This document shows positions 9,721 to 18,214 of a stretch of DNA of 64,000 nt, one piece after another. The notes beneath the pieces were generated by a model that was not told the origin of the DNA, searched no databases, and was given only the letters and a program-made list of their open reading frames with translations. Origin of the DNA: Saccharicrinis sp963667815 (lineage in GTDB: Bacteria; Bacteroidota; Bacteroidia; Bacteroidales; Marinilabiliaceae); the NCBI GenBank assembly GCA_963667815.1, contig OY764021.1, one strand, 5' to 3'. Every line of letters begins with the position of its first letter. Position 1 is the first letter of the stretch. Position numbers and translations under genes: made by a program.

Positions 9721-10278
9721 TTATCTAGAGGCACCTTTCCAATAAAGGTCAAAAGCCTCATTAAATCCCACCTTAAATTGTGCTAAAGGATTAACCTGTG
9801 AAAGAAAATAATTTGCAGTAGAGCGAGTAAATGCAAAATCAAAAAAGGTAATTAAATCAGTATTATAATTTTTCATAACCCCCATGTTCACTTTTTGCAT
9901 AATATTTTTTTGAGGACCATTCAAGGTATCTCTTACAGATAATGCATGAATTTTTATATAAGGACTAGCCTCAAAGCTATTGATATAATGAAACTTGTTA
10001 GGATTCTTGATGAACCACTTTACAATTTTACCAAAAACATCTTTGGTGTAGGCATGTGGATCTTCTTCTTCAGACATTTCTGACACACATTCATTCTCTA
10101 TCTCAAACATGAGTGTTTTATAGATCTCAACTATTAATTGATCTTTACTTTTAAAGTAATGGTATAGTGTACCTTTGGCAATACCTATTTTTTGAATCAG
10201 TTCATTGGTTGATGCTGAAAATCCTTTGTTTACAAATAAATCTATCGCTCCATTAATAATTATATCTTTTTTACTCAT
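9721..10278 (-). CDS. TetR/AcrR-family transcriptional regulator
   Basis: A 185-residue one-component regulator of normal TetR length. The N-terminal helix-turn-helix is clear (residues about 20-48, with TNELIQKIGIAKGTLYHYFKSK); residues 60-185 are the variable ligand-binding and dimer domain, ending in a helix rich in aromatic residues. It is transcribed toward the TonB receptor-lipoprotein operon, with a candidate operator in between at 9437-9450. It is therefore inferred to repress that operon until a small molecule binds. No palindrome of the same sequence precedes its own start, so autoregulation is not supported by what is seen. Confidence 0.9.
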   Translation of the reverse strand: MSKKDIIINGAIDLFVNKGFSASTNELIQKIGIAKGTLYHYFKSKDQLIVEIYKTLMFEIENECVSEMSEEEDPHAYTKDVFGKIVKWFIKNPNKFHYINSFEASPYIKIHALSVRDTLNGPQKNIMQKVNMGVMKNYNTDLITFFDFAFTRSTANYFLSQVNPLAQFKVGFNEAFDLYWKGASR

Positions 10279-10400
10279 TACGGGGAATCTAATATGCTAT
10301 ATTGTTTATTTTACTTTTTAAAAAGCCCACAAAATTAATAATGTATTTATAAATATCAGAAAATAAATAATAAAAGAAGTTCATTTAACTAAATGATAGC

Positions 10401-10434
10401 AAAAAAAAGGCTAAATCCATTTCTGAATTTAGCC
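10401..10434 (-). terminator. Terminator of the sugar MFS gene
   Basis: An 8-bp stem (10409-10416 with 10427-10434, GGCTAAAT arm) is followed on the minus strand by eight T (complement of A8 at 10401-10408), 26 nt after the MFS stop. Confidence 0.8.
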
Positions 10435-10459
10435 CTCTGCTTAGTAAATATATCTTAAT

Positions 10460-11749
10460 TTATTCCACAGGAATATCTGTATTTACATTTTTACTACCAA
10501 TTAATGAGTAGTATAATAAATATGCCAATCCTAAGAAAGGAACCCAAAATGAAGTCATAAATCCAAGACTATCTGCAACTCCATTTTGAATAAGTGGTAA
10601 AATTCCTCCACCTACTACCATAGTCATAAAAATACCAGAGGCCGAAGCTGTAAATCGTCCTAAACCTTCAACAGCTAAATTAAATATACCACCCCACATT
10701 ACAGAAGTACATAATCCAACTAATACCAAATACATAGCGTTTATAGGCACTTTAGCTAACCCAAATGAAATTCCGCTTGTTGAGCTTTGAAATACAGGAA
10801 TTGAAACTGTAGTTGAAATTGGGGAAATAATTGCCATAAAAATTAACACCATCCCTATAGCAGATGCTGTAATTAACATGGTTTTACTTGAAACCATTCC
10901 TCCAATGGATGCCCCAACAAAACGACCTACTAACATCAATAACCAATAAGTAGCCACAACTGTTCCTGCTGTCGCTGCATCTAATCCTCCAGCGCTGGCA
11001 TCAGTTAAAAAGAAGTTCATAGTTCCAGGAACACCTACTTCAACACCAACATATACACCAATACCTACAGCACCAAGAATAAAATGACGGAAAGACCATG
11101 CACTATAATTAGATTTCTCAACAACTTTATCACCAGTATTTAAATGTGGTTCAGGTATATTAACAAAATATAATACAAGACCTACTAATGCAAAAATACC
11201 CATTGCAATAAACATTACAGGATTTACATCTTTAATAGCTGTATCTTTAGTAACTACACCTACTAATACACCAACTAATAAAGGAACTGAAGTACCCATA
11301 AATGAATTAAAAGTGGCTCCAACCTGAATCAATTGATTTCCTTTTTTACCGCCGCCACCAAGTGTATTTAACATAGGGTTAACTACTACATTTAAAATAC
11401 ACATTGAGAAACCTGCTACAAAGGCTCCTAATAAGTATACTAAAAAGCTTGATGCAATACCTGACATGTATTGAATTCCTACACCTACAAAACCAACTAC
11501 GATACCAATAAGTGCTGTTTTCTTATATCCTATTTTTTCTAGAAGTTTACCTGCCGGGATACCCATAAATAAGTATGCCAGGAAGTTTGCAAAGTTTCCT
11601 AAAATTCCTTCCAGATTACTAGCCCCAAACTGAGACTTTAATACAACACCCATCGGTGCAGCCAAATTTGTAACAAATGAGATCATACCAAATAGCAAGA
11701 TCATCATTACAATGGGCAAAGCATAATTTTCTTTCTTTGTCGTTTCCAT
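10460..11749 (-). CDS. Sugar MFS transporter
   Basis: A 429-residue inner-membrane protein with about 12 hydrophobic segments, of the major facilitator superfamily; the fold and motif GKLLEKIGYKKTALIG (an MFS loop 2-3 signature, residues about 68-82) support this. It is most like the sugar transporters of the FucP/GluP group in Bacteroidota, probably sugar:H+ or sugar:Na+ symport. It has its own promoter (11785-11815) and terminator, so it is a separate unit from galK-transporter-galM just upstream, although it may serve the same or a related sugar. The substrate is not determined by the sequence. Confidence 0.8.
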   Translation of the reverse strand: METTKKENYALPIVMMILLFGMISFVTNLAAPMGVVLKSQFGASNLEGILGNFANFLAYLFMGIPAGKLLEKIGYKKTALIGIVVGFVGVGIQYMSGIASSFLVYLLGAFVAGFSMCILNVVVNPMLNTLGGGGKKGNQLIQVGATFNSFMGTSVPLLVGVLVGVVTKDTAIKDVNPVMFIAMGIFALVGLVLYFVNIPEPHLNTGDKVVEKSNYSAWSFRHFILGAVGIGVYVGVEVGVPGTMNFFLTDASAGGLDAATAGTVVATYWLLMLVGRFVGASIGGMVSSKTMLITASAIGMVLIFMAIISPISTTVSIPVFQSSTSGISFGLAKVPINAMYLVLVGLCTSVMWGGIFNLAVEGLGRFTASASGIFMTMVVGGGILPLIQNGVADSLGFMTSFWVPFLGLAYLLYYSLIGSKNVNTDIPVE

Positions 11750-11784
11750 TTTGAAGTTTTAATTAGTTTTATTTTAGTCGTGCC

Positions 11785-11815
11785 CAAAAGAAAATAAAAT
11801 AATCAACATATCAAA
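11785..11815 (-). promoter_or_regulatory. Promoter of the sugar MFS gene
   Basis: On the minus strand TTTG (11812-11815), a 19-nt spacer and TTCTTTTG (11785-11792) match the Bacteroidota TTTG-N19-TAnnTTTG promoter with one mismatch. It lies 36-66 nt before the MFS start. Confidence 0.6.
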
Positions 11816-12068
11816 AAAAATGTATCTGCTTAATTAATAGTAAATAATACTATAATATTATTGAATTTTCATCTATTTTTAAGATGAAAAAAATACTCAT
11901 TAAACAGAAGTGTTAAAAAACAATAACTTAACACTATAATCTTAACATGAAAAACCAAACAAGTCCATACTAAATCGGTTAATTAATATTTATTTATAGA
12001 ATATCTGAATTAAATTTTTAAGAACTATTAACATATGCATCGTGTGGTTATATTAAACAAATAAAAAA

Positions 12069-12094
12069 AGCCACCTCAATATTATGAGATGGCT
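12069..12094 (-). terminator. Terminator of the galactose operon
   Basis: A 10-bp stem (12069-12078 with 12085-12094) with one wobble pair and a 6-nt loop is followed on the minus strand by a T-rich run (complement of the A run 12062-12069). Confidence 0.8.
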
Positions 12095-12141
12095 AATTAA
12101 CTCGCTAAGTTATATTCTTGATAAGATATATATAATTTCTT

Positions 12142-13164
12142 TTAAATGAATTTATATACACAAGTATGTTTATATGTTTCACCTGGTTTTAATACAGCAT
12201 TTGGAAAATTAGCTTTATTTGGTGCATCAGGGAAAATTTGAGTTTCTAAAGCTACTCCTGCCCATTTTTCAATTGGGTTACCTAATTTACCTGTTTCAGA
12301 GCTATCAAAATGGCTACCTGTATAAACCTGTACTCCAGGCTGATCTGTATATACTTCCATTTCTCTTCCACTCTCTGGATCTTTTAATCTGGCAGCCAAC
12401 TTAAGCGAACCATCATAACCATCAATTACAAAATTATGATCTATTCCATCTACAAGTTTTACCTGAGCATCATCAGCTACACATGCCTCTCCAATTGGTT
12501 TTGCATCCATAAAATCCATAGCTGTATCTTTTACGTCTGCTATTTCTCCTGTAACAGTACCAATCTCACCATCGATAGGTGTAAATTTAGAAGCATTTAA
12601 TTGTAATTCATGCTTTTCAATTGATCCTGTACCAGCACCCTTTAAATTAAAATAAGCATGACTGGTTAAATTGATAATTGTTGTTTTGCTGGTTTCAGCC
12701 GTATAATCAATTACAAACTCATTATCATCTGTTAAACCATAAATTACACTTACAGTTAATTCTCCCGGGTAATTTTGATCTCCATCAGGACTAACCAATG
12801 AAAGCTTATAGGCTTCTACAAATTTAGGATCTACATAAGATTCAACATCCCAAACTCTTAAATTAAAACCATCAACACCTCCATGTAAATGGTTTGGTTC
12901 ATTATTAATATCTAATTGATACTTTTCACCATCTAGCTCAAATTGACCTTTAACAATACGATTTGCATAACGACCACATAATGCTCCTAAATAAGCATCA
13001 CCTGCCAATGCCTCATCTACTGTTTGGTAACCAACTACTACATCGGCAACCTCACCTTTGGCGTCAGGTACTTTAATACCAACAATTTGTCCACCTCTTC
13101 CAATAAAAGAAACTTCTACACCATTGGAATTCTTTAATGTAAATATATCTGAAGCTTTTGTCAT
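12142..13164 (-). CDS. galM: Galactose mutarotase (aldose 1-epimerase)
   Basis: A 340-residue aldose 1-epimerase that interconverts alpha and beta anomers of galactose or glucose, supplying alpha-D-galactose to galactokinase. Family marks are the substrate-binding CGRYANRI (about 61-68), the NxxNHLHGG motif (NNEPNHLHGGVDGF, about 86-99, with a catalytic His), NLTSHAYFNL (about 165-174, second His), DHNFVID, and the catalytic Glu of VALETQIFPD near residue 306. It is cytoplasmic, with no signal peptide. It is the last gene of the galK-transporter-galM operon; a strong hairpin (13181-13211) separates it from the transporter and may lower or delay its expression. Confidence 0.95.
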   Translation of the reverse strand: MTKASDIFTLKNSNGVEVSFIGRGGQIVGIKVPDAKGEVADVVVGYQTVDEALAGDAYLGALCGRYANRIVKGQFELDGEKYQLDINNEPNHLHGGVDGFNLRVWDVESYVDPKFVEAYKLSLVSPDGDQNYPGELTVSVIYGLTDDNEFVIDYTAETSKTTIINLTSHAYFNLKGAGTGSIEKHELQLNASKFTPIDGEIGTVTGEIADVKDTAMDFMDAKPIGEACVADDAQVKLVDGIDHNFVIDGYDGSLKLAARLKDPESGREMEVYTDQPGVQVYTGSHFDSSETGKLGNPIEKWAGVALETQIFPDAPNKANFPNAVLKPGETYKHTCVYKFI

Positions 13165-13180
13165 AATAACGTTATATTAA

Positions 13181-13211
13181 AAAGCATCTATTAAATACTA
13201 ATAGATGCTTT
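13181..13211 (-). promoter_or_regulatory. Intercistronic hairpin between the sugar transporter and galM
   Basis: A perfect 13-bp stem (13181-13193 with 13199-13211) with a 5-nt loop lies between two same-strand genes 71 nt apart. No good T run follows on the minus strand, so it could be a partial terminator, an RNA-stability or a processing element. Confidence 0.55.
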
Positions 13212-13235
13212 ATCTTATTAATACTGAATTTTATT

Positions 13236-14444
13236 TTATCTAATTTTTGATCCTTTAGCTGCAAAGAAAATCAAATATAAATAATATACAAATAAACAAC
13301 TAACAGCTGCAATTACACCAGCCCATGTTTGAATGGCTCCCATAATTGGCATTAAAATAGCTGCTCCAATTACTGATGTTGCAATAATACCAGAAGCAAC
13401 ATCTGCATGAGGACCTAAATCTTCTAAAGCCAAACTGTAAATAACAGGCCACATAATTGAATGGAATAAACCTGTTCCTAAGAACATCCACATACTAACA
13501 TTACCTGAAATAAGAATACTTCCTGTTAACATGGCAGCTCCACCTAAGGCACATACTGTTAAAATTACACCAGGCTTGAACTTCTGTAGTACAAAAATAC
13601 CCAATAATCGTCCAACCATTAAACCACCCCAATAATACTTTAACATATCTGTTGTTGAAGTTTCAATTACGGCACCTGTATTATTCGAAAAATCTGCAAA
13701 GAAACTTGGAATACCAATTTCAATACCCATGTACACAAAAATAGCTAATGAACCCAACCAAACGTGAGTATATTTAAATGCACTGGACTTATGCTTAACA
13801 GCGCCTTCTGCTTCAGCCTTTTCTTGCTCCTCTTTAATATTTGGCAATTTTAAAAAGAACATAATAAGAAGAATAACAGCTGTAGCTACTCCAATTCCAA
13901 TAAAAGGATTTTGAACAATTTCCTTAATTGCTGAGTTTTCTAACACTTCACCTTCTCCTAACTCAGGAGTTACTAAAAGCACAGATACGAAAATAGGTGC
14001 AATTACTGTTGCTACTGAGTTTAATGCATTGGTTAATGTTAAACGACTTGCAGAACTTTCTTTTGGTCCTAATGCAACTACATAAGGAGCTGCTGCAACC
14101 TGAAGTATAACTACACCAATAGCAAAAATAGATACTGCACTTAAGAATCCATAATACCCAAACCCTACACCAGGAATACTGGCAAAGAAACCTAAAGCAA
14201 TCATTCCTAAACCAGTAAAGATTGAGAAACGATATCCAATTTTATTAATTAAAAATCCAACAGGCACAGATAAAATATATGCACCATAAAAGAAAGTATT
14301 AGGCAACTGCTTTTGTACATCATTTAAACCAAAAGCATCCTTCAAAAACTCAATAGTTGAATTATTCATTGTTGTAATAAACCCAAAAAGGAAAAACAAT
14401 GAGGCCATTACAACCAGGGGAAATAAATATTTATTTTTACTCAT
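13236..14444 (-). CDS. FucP/GluP-type sugar MFS transporter (likely galactose/glucose)
   Basis: A 402-residue inner-membrane transporter of the FucP/GluP (glucose/galactose, L-fucose) branch of the major facilitator superfamily. About 12 hydrophobic segments are visible. Group features are the opening FFLFGFITTMNNSTIEFLKDAF, with a polar stretch in the first helix, then PVGFLINKIGYR (loop 2-3 motif), VAAAPYVVALGPKESSASRLTLTNALNSVA near 115-145, and the FHSIMWP motif near residue 335. It sits between galK (39 nt upstream) and galM, so galactose is the most likely substrate; this is inferred from context. Confidence 0.9.
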   Translation of the reverse strand: MSKNKYLFPLVVMASLFFLFGFITTMNNSTIEFLKDAFGLNDVQKQLPNTFFYGAYILSVPVGFLINKIGYRFSIFTGLGMIALGFFASIPGVGFGYYGFLSAVSIFAIGVVILQVAAAPYVVALGPKESSASRLTLTNALNSVATVIAPIFVSVLLVTPELGEGEVLENSAIKEIVQNPFIGIGVATAVILLIMFFLKLPNIKEEQEKAEAEGAVKHKSSAFKYTHVWLGSLAIFVYMGIEIGIPSFFADFSNNTGAVIETSTTDMLKYYWGGLMVGRLLGIFVLQKFKPGVILTVCALGGAAMLTGSILISGNVSMWMFLGTGLFHSIMWPVIYSLALEDLGPHADVASGIIATSVIGAAILMPIMGAIQTWAGVIAAVSCLFVYYLYLIFFAAKGSKIR

Positions 14445-14483
14445 CTTAATAAAATATTATTAATAATATAAATGAATTCCTTA

Positions 14484-15761
14484 CTATAATTCAACCTCAA
14501 CAGCTCCTTTAGAACGGATAAATAACTTATGACAATTACCTTTTCCAAATACTGATTCTAAAGTAGCGATATATGTATCTAACAAATCGTTAGGTACAAA
14601 CGCCTGAATAGTTCCGGCAAAACCTCCACCATGAACACGCCATGCACCTTTTCCTTTTAATACTAAATCACTCAATGCTAATCCTAAAGAAACACTTTGA
14701 TTTCTTACATCTTTAGCAACATAAATATTTTGGTTGTACATGTATGAGCTAAATCCTGACTCGATAACCAACTCTAAAAATTTATCAAATTTATTCGCCT
14801 CTAAAGCCTCTACTTCATCAACAACTCTTGCATTATCCGCCTGGAAGTGGATGGCACGTAATAATGCTCTATCACCAACTTTTTCTCTGATAGAAGGAAT
14901 TCCTGATACTACATCTTCCATTGAAAGCGGACGTAGTACATCCTGACCTAATTCTTTTGCCACATCTTTCATTTCTGAAGGTAATGCATTATACTCTTCA
15001 TCTAATCCACCATGACTACCACCTGTATTAGTAATAACTAAAGAATAACCAGTTTGAGCAAAATCAAAATCTAATGCTTTAACAATAGGATTAGCTGCAT
15101 CAGCAAAGTCAATAGTAATAAAACCACCAACCGCACAAGCTGTTTGATCCATTAAACCACAGAATTTTTTACAAGCATGCTCTGCTTTCTGTCCTATTTT
15201 AGCATTATCTACAGGATCAAGTTTTCCTTCATTAAATAAATTACTAAAAATAGCACCAATCAAAACTTCAAATGAAGCTGAAGAGCTTAATCCTGACCCC
15301 TCTGGCACACAACCATGAATTACAGCATCAAAACCACCAATTTCAAGACCTAAATCTTTAACTCCTTTTGCAATTGCTTTAACAAGGTTTCCAGGAGTAA
15401 TTTTAAATTCTTTCACTTCAAGATCACTAAGATCAACTTCAAATGGATCAAAACCAATAGATGTAATACGTACAATGTTAGTTCCATTTGGAGCAGCAAC
15501 AGCTATATTATCTAAATTTACAGCACCTGCAAGTACACGTCCTAATTGGTGATCTGTATGGTTACCACCAACTTCAGTACGACCTGGAGAACTCAATAAC
15601 ATTACCTCTTCACTACCATAAATACTTTTAAATTCGTTCATGTATTTAACGTAACGATCAGCCTGTTCTTTTAAAATTGCCTGATCAGTACCATATAATT
15701 CTTTGAAAAAAGAATTATCTCCTCCATTTAGCTTTTCAATTAATGAGCTTATAGTTGCCAT
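14484..15761 (-). CDS. galK: Galactokinase
   Basis: A 425-residue GHMP-family galactokinase, which uses ATP to make alpha-D-galactose 1-phosphate, the first step of the Leloir pathway. Signature 1 reads GRTEVGGNHTDHQLG (residues 60-74; Arg61 equivalent to the catalytic arginine), the ATP loop is GSGLSSSAS (155-163), the catalytic aspartate lies in CGLMDQ (Asp205), and the C-terminal GGGFAGT motif is present. It is first in the operon galK-transporter-galM. No galT or galE gene is in the window, so the next Leloir steps must be encoded elsewhere. A weak TATTATTG promoter-like box about 100 nt upstream is the only regulatory mark seen. Confidence 0.96.
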   Translation of the reverse strand: MATISSLIEKLNGGDNSFFKELYGTDQAILKEQADRYVKYMNEFKSIYGSEEVMLLSSPGRTEVGGNHTDHQLGRVLAGAVNLDNIAVAAPNGTNIVRITSIGFDPFEVDLSDLEVKEFKITPGNLVKAIAKGVKDLGLEIGGFDAVIHGCVPEGSGLSSSASFEVLIGAIFSNLFNEGKLDPVDNAKIGQKAEHACKKFCGLMDQTACAVGGFITIDFADAANPIVKALDFDFAQTGYSLVITNTGGSHGGLDEEYNALPSEMKDVAKELGQDVLRPLSMEDVVSGIPSIREKVGDRALLRAIHFQADNARVVDEVEALEANKFDKFLELVIESGFSSYMYNQNIYVAKDVRNQSVSLGLALSDLVLKGKGAWRVHGGGFAGTIQAFVPNDLLDTYIATLESVFGKGNCHKLFIRSKGAVEVEL

Positions 15762-16318
15762 GTCTTTATTTATTTAAATTAAACTTCTTTTTTTAATACC
15801 TAAACCAAAAAAAATCAACTGTTAAAGAATTTATTTAATCGTTAATTTTTATTTATCCTTGCAATAATAAGAAAAATTAATTAAAAAATACCTACCAGTC
15901 CCCACTAGTTTATTTTTTTAACATCGCCATCCACTTAGAACACTGTTATACTGCCATTTATATTTTGCCAAAACGACAATATTCCTTCTTCAATAATTAA
16001 ATGACAAAGTAATATTAAATGCATACGAAAATAATTGGCATCTAAATATATTAGCTCATAACGGATGTTTTTCCAACCTAACGTGCATGGTGAGTAAAAT
16101 ACAATCACAATCCTTTAATCGATTTACTGAAGAGGTACCTTCTTTTACATTGCTATGATACACCTTCGATACAAGCACGCCATTCGTCACCATTTCAATG
16201 CACGTTTTATGCATGCTCTTCGCACCCTTAGGGTGTAGAACCTGTGTAGAGATTGTGTAGCGCATGTGGAGAATTGCGAACGCGTTCCGAACAAAGGGCG
16301 TAGCAGGGGCATAGAAAG

Positions 16319-16378
16319 TGCGAAGACGGTGCGAAGAGATGCGAACAAGTTGCGAAGACAATGCGAAGAAGTGCGAAG
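16319..16378. repeat. Helically phased TGCGAAG tandem repeats
   Basis: Six copies of TGCGAA(G/C) start at 16319, 16330, 16340, 16351, 16362 and 16372, with steps of 11, 10, 11, 11 and 10 bp, an average close to one DNA helical turn. A further TGCGAA lies at 16275. The region is GC-richer than its surroundings. Five of the six clustered copies are TGCGAAG; the copy at 16340 is TGCGAAC. Confidence 0.8.
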
Positions 16379-16661
16379 AAAAGTATCCCAAAGTGCTAAA
16401 ATGGCCAAAATCGGAATCCAAAGCAGGCATTTTTAATCAAAAGTGGAATCCAAAACCACCATTTTGGGCTAAAAATAGAATTATGGGGCATTATGGGGGT
16501 AAAAACGAATTACAAATTCCATCACACAAAAACCTTAACATTTAATTACCAATTACTTATAAACATAAAAAGTAACAGTAAAATTACTGTTATTTTTTCA
16601 AATCACATTTTAGTATACTTTAGTACCAAAGATTAACCAGAAAAAAGGAGTAAGAAACAAA

Positions 16662-16688
16662 GTGAAAGGAGAAGGGTGAAAGGAGAAG
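16662..16688. repeat. Two-copy direct repeat GTGAAAGGAGAAG
   Basis: The 13-bp sequence occurs at 16662-16674 and 16676-16688 with one base between. It is purine-only on the plus strand apart from the T of each copy. Probably low-complexity intergenic sequence. Confidence 0.7.
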
Positions 16689-17026
16689 AAAAAAGAATGC
16701 TGATTAATAATATATCAAATTAACAATCAAGTAATAAGCCATATAAAAACAGACAAAATACATAGTTGTTACTTCTTTTTGTAAAAAGGGAAATAAACGA
16801 AAATCAGTTTTAAAAAGATTCATTCCAAGTCATAGTTTAATAATGAAAGTGATTTGATCTTCACAAACAACAAATATTTAATCAAACCTTAATAACATTA
16901 GCATCAAATAAATGCACCTTTACAAACCAAAACCTATAATCCATCAACTAAAAGCATCTATCTCAAATAATCAGCGTATATTGAGTTATAAGTTCAAATG
17001 TAAAACTAATTTAAACGCTCCACATT

Positions 17027-17383
17027 ATGAAAAAAGTTTTAATAGTTGACGACGCATTGGAATCGAGGATTACCATAAAAAAATTACTATCTCTATATAA
17101 TTTCCAAATATTAGAAGCCTCAGATGGTCTGGAAGCATGGAAACTTATTATCAAAGAAAAACCAGATTTGATTTTATTAGATTTATATATGCCTAATAAA
17201 GATGGCTTTGAAATACTAAAAGAAATTAAAGAAGAGTGGCTTGATATCCCTGTTATTATTTTATCTGGAGATAATTCATTAAACACTATAGATGCATGCC
17301 TTAAATATGGTGCATCTGCTTTTGTTTCAAAACCATTAATCAAAGAAGATTTCAACAATGCCATAAAGACTTTATGTGCTTGA
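17027..17383 (+). CDS. Single-domain response regulator (CheY-like receiver)
   Basis: A 118-residue receiver domain with no output domain. The acidic pocket Asp8/Asp9, phospho-acceptor Asp52 (LILLDLYMP), switch Ser80 (IILSGD) and Lys102 (VSKP) are all in place, so it should be phosphorylated by a histidine kinase. Stand-alone receivers act through protein contacts, for example in phosphorelays or on motility machinery. No kinase is adjacent; the nearest gene is the YfiR-like gene 254 nt downstream on the same strand, which may hint at a shared surface-signalling role, but this is inference. Confidence 0.92.
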   Translation: MKKVLIVDDALESRITIKKLLSLYNFQILEASDGLEAWKLIIKEKPDLILLDLYMPNKDGFEILKEIKEEWLDIPVIILSGDNSLNTIDACLKYGASAFVSKPLIKEDFNNAIKTLCA

Positions 17384-17533
17384 AATCTAAATATTTATTA
17401 ATATTTAATGAACTACAAATGTTAAAATAACATAATCCAATAATCGATATTTTGTACACAAAAGATAATTATTCTATAGCACATATCTAATTATCAACAT
17501 ATTAGGAATTATACAATTATTTAAACCGTTAAT

Positions 17534-17639
17534 ATTCAATACTTACATGTGTTAAATAAATTAAAGACTGGTAACTTAACACAAACAGTTTCGTTAAGTG
17601 GCTATAAATTAATAGTTAACATTAAACTAAGTATTGAAT
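17534..17639 (+). promoter_or_regulatory. Inverted repeat enclosing the YfiR-like leader and its start codon
   Basis: ATTCAATACTTA (17534-17545) is perfectly complementary to TAAGTATTGAAT (17628-17639), whose last bases are part of the ATG at 17638. A nested 7-bp hairpin (17574-17580 with 17593-17599) lies inside. In RNA the outer helix would hide the start codon. Function untested. Confidence 0.45.
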
Positions 17640-18150
17640 GATGATTAAAAAGTTTTTGGGAATAGCATTACTATCTTTGCTATTTATTAACATTAATGCT
17701 CAAACAGCTGTTGAAAAAGTGGAGGCTTCGTTTATTGCAAGCTTTATGAGGTATATTAGATGGCCTCAACAAGAATCAATGAAAACTTTTACTGTAGGTG
17801 TTTATGGTAACAGTCATGCCATTTTAAATGAGCTAAACAGCACTGTTAATGGGAAAAGTATTGGTTTTGCAAAAATTAACGTAGTGGAAGTATCCAGCGT
17901 TGAAGATATGAAAAAATGTCAGGTTCTTTTCATTCCTAAAGGCAAATCCGGAAGATTAAAGAAAGACTTAGATCAATTAGGAAATCACGCCGTAATGACT
18001 GTAACAGAAGAACAAGCTTACACTCCATCCTATTCAATTATAAATTTCAAAATTGTTGATAATAAGCTTACGTTTCAGTTAAATAATGAAATTGCAGAAC
18101 AAAGAAATATAGTGGTTAGTAACAAACTAGCCCAAATGGCACGAAACTAA
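17638..18150 (+). CDS. YfiR-like (DUF4154) periplasmic protein
   Basis: A 170-residue exported protein (signal peptide to INAQ, residues 1-21) that fits the YfiR/DUF4154 family. The start of the domain has the family pattern of a short helix then F-x-x-YIRWP (residues 36-43), followed by FTVGVYG and later VLFIPKGKSG, with the final FKIVDNKLTFQLN and a basic helix. In Pseudomonas, YfiR is the periplasmic repressor of the diguanylate cyclase YfiN; other members sit beside histidine kinases or TonB receptors. No such partner is adjacent here, so the target is unknown. The leader contains a long inverted repeat that covers the start codon. The gene is convergent with the GAF gene and shares its terminator. 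Confidence 0.85.
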   Translation: MMIKKFLGIALLSLLFININAQTAVEKVEASFIASFMRYIRWPQQESMKTFTVGVYGNSHAILNELNSTVNGKSIGFAKINVVEVSSVEDMKKCQVLFIPKGKSGRLKKDLDQLGNHAVMTVTEEQAYTPSYSIINFKIVDNKLTFQLNNEIAEQRNIVVSNKLAQMARN

Positions 18151-18179
18151 TAACTCTTAAAATATTAGGTAGTCAATAA

Positions 18180-18207
18180 AAAAGCGATACAGTTTTGTAT
18201 CGCTTTT
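18180..18207. terminator. Bidirectional terminator between the YfiR-like and GAF genes
   Basis: A perfect 10-bp stem (18181-18190 with 18197-18206, GCGATAC core) extended by A-T pairs, with a run of T after it and a run of A before it, sits between convergent genes. It can work on both strands. Confidence 0.9.
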
Positions 18208-18214
18208 TTTATCA

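Larger units (their letters stand above)
11750..12141. other. Gene-free interval between galM and the sugar MFS gene
   Basis: This 392-bp stretch holds the galM terminator (12069-12094) and the MFS promoter (11785-11815). The AT-rich part between them (11820-12060) shows no credible gene or strong repeat. Confidence 0.6.
15762..17026. other. Long gene-free interval with locally GC-richer repeat block
   Basis: This interval of 1265 bp separates galK from a divergent receiver gene. 15762-16050 is ordinary AT-rich sequence. 16060-16400 is clearly richer in G+C than its neighbours and holds the TGCGAAG repeats. Around 16405-16455 a GGAATCCAAA motif occurs twice. A 14-bp-period direct repeat is at 16662-16688. 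Overlapping frames at 16056-16430, 16187-16408 and 16318-16545 are products of this composition and repeats; none resembles a known protein, so they are not called genes. Confidence 0.55.

Noticed and set aside
16056..16545. Three overlapping frames of 73-124 codons around the repeat block on both strands
   Set aside because: They derive from a GC-richer, repetitive stretch without stop codons; their sequences are rich in repeated Leu-Arg and Ser stretches and match no family; two overlap each other on the same strand.
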